Below are positions 58,545 through 64,000 of a DNA stretch of 64,000 nt, in pieces. The notes under the pieces are model-generated. The model saw only the letters and a list, made by a program, of their open reading frames with translations, was not told the DNA's origin and did not search any database. The position numbers were made by a program, and so were the translations under genes. The stretch comes from Triplophysa rosa (taxonomy: Eukaryota > Chordata > Actinopteri > Cypriniformes > Nemacheilidae), in the NCBI RefSeq assembly GCF_024868665.1, contig NC_079914.1, positions 8,150,310-8,214,309 of the forward strand, written 5' to 3'. Every line of letters starts with the position of its first letter. Position 1 is the stretch's first letter.

Positions 58545-60955
58545 GTGAGTTACGTGATGTTTTATTCTGAACCGAGATCATTTAGTTGAGCCAAATTTAA
58601 GCACAATATAAGACCTAATTTACAATGTGTGAACTGGGTATTTAAATTGAGCACTACGTTTTTCTCAAACGAGTTAAAAGACCCAATGGTTTTATTACTG
58701 TAAAAGAAAAGTAGCTTTGTTTTTAGTAGATGGATCACAATTGGTATTGCTGTAGTAAAACCACCCACACACAATTTGAATGCTATAAATATTAAATTAA
58801 GTTTCTCACCATTTGTTATTGTTTTAGATAAATACATATTATTATAACATGAGTACAAAGGTTCTCAAAGTATAGAGAAAACATGCAATTACTGTTATGA
58901 TATAATGTATTGATGTGGTTATTGGCTTGGACATCATTGTGAACCTTTAAAAAATGTGTACACGTGAAAAAATGTGTTTTATTACCATAGTTTTATTACA
59001 AAATCATGGTAGAACTATGATTACCTTTAGTAAACCACGATTCATTTTAACAAGGGTATATCTGTTATTCCATCATGCGTTCGCTTATATATAAATATAT
59101 CAAAGCCATTCTGGTTGAATGCCATTGCATTTAAAAAATAAACGTAATATCAGATGCTATTGTTTTAGAGAAACGGATGCATATTGAAAATAGTGTTCAA
59201 AAGATGAGAAAAAAATGAGATGAAAAAACATGGTTACTAGGCTTTGCCACCCTTATGAATCTGAAGTCAAATAATTGAATGCATCTACTACATTGGTTCC
59301 CCAACCTGTTCCTGGAGGACCCCCGAAAAATGTGGATGCTTCTCTAACCAAGCACCTGGTTTAACTCATAAACAGAGTATTATGCAACTTGAAATGGGTG
59401 TGTCAGATTAGAGAGACGTCCCAATTTTTTTATGTTGAGAGACTGATCTACTACAAATGTTGAGACCTGGTGGTTCAAAGTAATTGAAAAAAAATGCATC
59501 AGAAAATGTTAGTTTTAGTAACATTTGTTTGCAGATGACACCCGATTTCATTTGTTGCAACCTGTGCTACAAAATTCATCCATTTTAAGTGTGAATGAAT
59601 TTGGTGCCACTGTTTAAGTGACGAATTATGGTAAACACAAGACCAACTCAACAGCCACTCATACTCATGCTGTAAAGTCTTGCTTTGACTTGCCCGAATG
59701 TAAGAAGGGAATGTTGCATTTTCACGCCCATATGTTTACCCAGATCTTCATACGATGCATGTGTACTTTACACGGCCTAAATACGTTTTTGTTATTTTCT
59801 TAGTTCACAAAATAAAGACTGTATCGGCATCCTCGCACCTTTTGTGAGGTTCTACAAAGCGCTGTATCTTTTCTCTAAACCTTTTACCTTCAATGCATTC
59901 ACAATAATAAACCTATTTGTTTCATCAAATTGAACGAACAAAAGCCTAACCCTATAAACTGGGCGTGTTTTCCAACATAAAAAGAGCGTTTCACAATATG
60001 CGTGACACATGGAGTGTCAGAGGAAAGCACAGGTTAATGAATAACAAAGCATGTTGTTGCAAACTAAACCATTGTACCGCAAGTCACATTGTCTGAATCG
60101 TGATAAACCGCTCTTATCAGACAGTTCATTACAAAAAGGCGTCTAGTTTTGAGCATAGGGTGATGATAGCTTTTCAAGAGAGTTTTTTTACTGTCTGCTT
60201 GACCTTTGAACATTTATTAGTCGAATGTACACATACTGTATAAGGACACATTTTACAGCATTTTTTTAAAGACAAAATGTCTCCTCGGCACCATTGGCAT
60301 GATCAGAAATAATACAGAAATTTTCCTAAACATGCCTTCGTCTTCCATTGTTCGGAAAACGGATACACCCCACTCCAAAGTCACACCATTAATCGAAAGA
60401 ATGTTTTAATATCAACACAATGTAACACTTTCAAGGTTATCAAATACATTTCTGTGAGCATATTAAGCTATGATATGATCATATGAAGCATTTTAGCATA
60501 ATTACACAATTGACTTTAAGCTTTTTCTGTATGTTAGTTTAATGTAAAACTTTGAAAGACTAATCGCATTGTGAAGCAACACATAACGGAAGCCGGAAAA
60601 GCAAATATATTGTGCTTTTTATCCGTATGGGACTGTGAACGGTGGGGGGAGGAGGACAGTCTGGTGAGTTATTACTCTGAGTTGGAGTCGGCAGTGATTC
60701 GTTTGATTAACAAACTTTTGAAGGGTATGAGTAATAACAAGTCCACCAGTGAGCAGTGCTTACTGCTTATACATCAGTGAACTCGATGATTCATTTTACT
60801 CCCTTTCTTCCCTGAAGCTTAGTTGACTAACCAGTGCAACTGTTCTGAGTTTGAGTAGGCAAATGAGTCAAAAGTGAGGAAAATTGTATGTTCTACTTTT
60901 TTCTTTTAGTGTCCTTAAAAGAAGTTCAGGTGCTGGAACTGTGAAGTTTTAAACA
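58545..60955. other. presumed semaphorin intron 1, no coding feature
   Basis: Contains a short dispersed repeat at about 59298-59345 (TTGGTTCCCCAACCTGTTCC) and otherwise AT-rich sequence. The frame at 60571-60780 has no recognisable motif. Confidence 0.4.
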
Positions 60956-61349
60956 TGATACTTCACCCAAAAACGAAAATCCTGTCATCGTTTACTCACC
61001 TTCGAGTTGTTCCAAATCTGTATACATTTCTATGTTCTGATGAACACAGAGAAAGATATTTGGAAGAATGCTTGTGACCAAACAGATCTTGCCCCCCATT
61101 GACTCCCATAGTAGGAAAAATTACTGAACACAAAAGAAGACATTTTGAAGAATGTTGGACAGCAAACAGTTCTGGAGCACTTTTGACTACCATTGTATTT
61201 TGGAGTCAAGATCTGTTTGGTCATAAGCATTCTTCCAAATATCTTTCTCTGTGTTCATCAGAACAAAGAAATGAATACAGATTTGGAACAACTGGAAGGT
61301 GAGTAAATGATGACAGAATTTCCATTTTCAGGTGAAGTATCCCTTTAAG
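60956..61349. mobile_element. fold-back MITE of the GGATAGTTCACCC family with long perfect stem
   Basis: Arms from GTTCTGATGAACACAGAGAA (about 61034) to GACCAAACAGATCTT pair almost perfectly with AAGATCTGTTTGGTC (about 61207) to TTCTCTGTGTTCATCAGAAC, giving a stem of some 55 bp. The loop contains a second module, AACACAAAAGAAGACATTTT, normally the inner arm of other copies, so this copy looks composite. Confidence 0.85.
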
Positions 61350-61449
61350 TGACCATTGTCATTTGTAGATGCGTTTTAGGTATTAAAACATATTTTATGA
61401 GCTTAATACTTTAAGTATTAAACTCATCTTACACTGTGCTATTGATATT

Positions 61450-61764
61450 AAAGGGATAGTTCACACAAAAATGAAAATTCTGTCATCATTTACTCACCCT
61501 CAAGTTGTTACAAACCTGTATTCATTTCTTTGTTTTGTTGAAAACAAAATCTATTTGGAAGAATGTAACCGAACAGTTCTGGGGCACTATTAACTACCAT
61601 AGTAGTTTTTTTGTAAAATAGTCAATAGTGCCCCAGAACTGTTAGGTTACAAACATTCTTCCAAATATCTTTCTGTGTGTTCAGCAGAACAACAAACTTG
61701 ACACAAGTTAAGAACAACTGGAGGTTGAGTAAATGATGACTGTGAATGTGAATTACCCCTTTAA
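61450..61764. mobile_element. fold-back MITE of the GGATAGTTCACCC family
   Basis: Left end AAAGGGATAGTTCACACAAA; the centre CAGTTCTGGGGCACTATTAA pairs with CAATAGTGCCCCAGAACTGT; right end AATTACCCCTTTAA. It lies about 100 bp after the copy at 60956-61349, in the same orientation. Confidence 0.83.
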
Positions 61765-62261
61765 TAATACTTAAATTGAGTTTCCTGTTGTGCTGTTACA
61801 TTTGCATGACTTACAATTTTAATTCGTTGAAAAAAGTCCTGTTGATTTCATTTAAATAAGGGAGCTTAACTGTGATATTTTGGGACCAGAGGATAAAACC
61901 CTTGGGTGGGCTCTTCTGTCTTGAGCAAGAAACAACCCCCCAGAACAAATACGTATAACATCTTAGCAACTGCAAGGCAACACCCTAGTATTATGAATAA
62001 AATATATAACAAATGTTTAATTGTAACAGTGTTTTTTTTGGCAGGTTGATCACCATTTGAATAAGCACAGTTTAACTACAAACATCATAGGTTCCTATAG
62101 AGAGACAATGGTTACTGTGGTTTTACTAAAAATACCATAGTCAAGCATAGTTACAGTAACCAACACCCCCCCCCAAGACAAACAGTCAAAACGTCTTCAC
62201 GACGCGACTGCGCTGCATAGCAACACACTTAATAAAATGATTTGATATGACTATATTAACT

Positions 62262-62500
62262 GGTAACACTTTACAATAACGTTGTATTTGTCAACATTAG
62301 TTTGTGCATTAGTTTATATGAACTAACAATGAACAAAACGTCTGTGTCTGTTAACATTAGTTAATGCACAATAAAATAAGATGAACAATTGTATATTGAC
62401 ATTAACTAACATTAACAAAGATTTATAAAACTATATTGTTTATTGTTAGCTAATGCATTTACTAATGTTAACAAATACAACCTTATTGTAATGCGTTACA
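62262..62500. repeat. degraded copy of the GGTAACACTTTACAATAA fold-back element
   Basis: The left end GGTAACACTTTACAATAACG and the right end CCTTATTGTAATGCGTTAC resemble the element at 4226-4554, with TTAGTTAATGCA-type arms inside. The right terminus has diverged and no target duplication is visible. Confidence 0.7.
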
Positions 62501-62999
62501 TGTTTACTATATGTACACACAAGTTAATGTGTGTAGTTAATATGTGTAGATAAAGGACTGCAATCTGTTATTTATTATTTCTAAACATTCAGCTCTTGCT
62601 CAACTCTCAATCCAGCGTAACGTTCAAGAGTCTCTTCGGAATGTAAACATCTCAAACGTTGTGTGAATTACTTCGCGCTGCCTCGTGGAAACAAGGTTTA
62701 CCTTAAGGCATCAGCAATTTCAGGTATCCTTCCAGCCCGATCCCCGACATGCCCCAGCCTGCTGTGTTTTAAGTCGCTGCACACCTCCAACCCCAACTGG
62801 GAGGGAAAACGGGTCGCCTTTCTTGTTTTTAACCTCTGGAGTGCACATTATTACTGTGATCTGAGACTGTTTGTGAGAAAACAATGACTCGCTGTAGAAT
62901 TTGCTCGTGTTAAACACGTTGAGATGGACGTTTAGGTAAAGGAGGTAAATGCACAGGTGCTTAATCTTGTAATTCCTGGTTGTGCAGAACACAGAACGT

Positions 63000-63173
63000 T
63001 GAAAACCAAACAACATTGACTCCCGTTGACTTTCATTGCATGGACACAAAACCACTGAGGGATTTCTCGAAATATCTTCTTTTGTGTTCCACTAAAGAAC
63101 AGGTTTTAAACTACACAAGGATGACTGCATGATGCCAATTTTTATTTCAGGGCGAACTGTCACTTTAATAAAT
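63000..63173. repeat. fold-back family fragment before the semaphorin exon
   Basis: CATTGACTTTCATTGCATGGACACAAAACC..., then CGAAATATCTTCTTTTGTGT and GGGCGAACTGTCACTTTAA, is the right half of the GGATAGTTCACCC family. It ends about 20 bp before the acceptor at 63191-63192. Confidence 0.7.
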
Positions 63174-63404
63174 GTTTCTTTTGTCTTTACAGATGTAGAC
63201 AGCCAAGCAAATGAGTTCAACATCGTTGAGCATCTAGCGCCATGGATTACCATCCATTCCCACGAAAGCACATAAACAACAAGCGTGCATGTTGGAAACT
63301 CACACCGACTTAACCCAACGCACCGAAACATGACACGAAAGCCTTTATTAAAAAGTAGAGATACATTTACTTATTAGTTATTTTCAAGACGTAAGAACAA
63401 AGCC

Positions 63405-63985
63405 ATGTCTGCATTGTTTGTCCTCATCATCCTACATGGAGTCTTAGTGGCGTGTGCCTACAGCGCGCACAACAATCTCACCCCCCGAAAAACCGTTGAA
63501 TATGAAGGTACGATTCTTGTTCATCTAGTTATGTCAAAGTCAACGACTGGGCAGCTATTTCCAGTTATACAAGTTATTCATAAAGATTGTCTATCTTTAT
63601 GAATAGATTGAATTCTCCACAACTTGGTTTCGAAATAAGCTTTTGGTAATGCAATTTTAAATTTTGAGGTTTTAAGTGAAATCACATGCCAAAAATGTAC
63701 AGTATTTTTCTGGGTAAGCCAACATATGGTCTAGTTGTTGCAGTGTTGTTTTTAATATTAAAGTATTTTCCTCTTTATGTAATGCTTGGCTTCAGATTGA
63801 TGATAAATCTGCATGCATTTGTGTTTTTATCGCCCTTAGATAACCATGCGATCACATTTAAAGAGAAAGGGATTTGGAATTACTCCACAATGCTAATTCG
63901 AGAGGATTTGGGCTTGCTGATGTTGGGAGCGAGGGAGGCCGTATACGCCCTGGATATAAACGATATCTCGGTTGCCAAGTCTAAG
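63405..63985 (+). CDS. class 4-like semaphorin, N-terminal exons only (continues past the right edge)
   Basis: The coding part of the first exon is 63405-63507 (acceptor at 63191-63192, so 63193-63404 is 5' UTR). The second is 63840-63985, with GT-AG junctions and a phase-1 intron. About 83 residues are visible: a signal peptide (about 1-19), then the beginning of a sema domain with the motif E-D-L-G-L-L-M-L-G-A-R-E-A-V-Y-A-L-D, which matches the first blade of class 4 semaphorins such as SEMA4D, and a W-N-Y-S glycosylation site. Class 4 semaphorins are membrane proteins that signal through plexins in axon guidance and immunity. The donor after residue 83 (AAG followed by GTGTTG) is weak, but a stop follows 4 codons later if it is not used. 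The paralogue cannot be fixed from this fragment. Confidence 0.85.
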
Positions 63986-64000
63986 GTGTTGTTTTGAGTC

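Noticed and set aside
1..64000. CRISPR array, prokaryotic operon, phage or endogenous retroviral genes
   Set aside because: No regular repeat-spacer array is present, the genes are spliced, and no gag, pol or env frame is visible; the only LTR-like piece lacks an interior.

Overview
The window is vertebrate nuclear DNA, almost certainly from a ray-finned fish of the carp/zebrafish group (Cypriniformes). The genes are split by GT-AG introns. The intergenic and intronic DNA is AT-rich and full of short fold-back DNA transposons, tRNA-derived SINE copies and a Tc1 relative. One fold-back family recurs more than ten times; its ends read roughly AAAGGGATAGTTCACCC and GGGTGAACTATCCCTTTAA. No species can be named from the sequence alone. 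There is no bacterial, phage or CRISPR content.

Four protein-coding genes can be assembled, all on the + strand. (1) 6072-7301: a four-exon claudin of 206 aa whose C-terminal KDYV and overall alignment point to claudin-1. (2) 8594-47264: a complete 14-exon prolyl 3-hydroxylase of 709 aa ending in KDEL, best matched to P3H2 (leprecan-like 1), with a 29 kb first intron. (3) 49152-54759: a five-exon, 262-aa single-Ig-domain type I membrane protein that I do not recognise. (4) 63405 to the right edge: the first coding exons of a class 4-like semaphorin, with a probable non-coding first exon ending at 58544. The claudin and P3H2 lie in the same order and relative orientation as CLDN1 and P3H2 in human, which supports both names. 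The Ig gene and the semaphorin do not match what I recall of the human neighbourhood.

Left of the claudin, paired splice signals on the minus strand suggest a two-exon, probably non-coding transcript (about 2060 to 670). The extreme left edge resembles the end of a 3' UTR.

The rest is mostly transposon-derived. Several insertions can be delimited by 8-bp target duplications (4226-4554, 15903-16678, 24831-25255, 35001-36188 with a second element nested at 35568-36057), which points to hAT-type elements. A Tc1-like element with inverted repeats near 280 bp lies in the last intron of the Ig gene; its transposase is broken, and a telomere-like (CCCTAA)n scar marks an internal deletion. No obviously new enzymatic system is present. 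The most notable items are the unrecognised Ig receptor, the minus-strand transcript candidate, the telomere-scarred Tc1 copy and an unusually open stretch in P3H2 intron 5.
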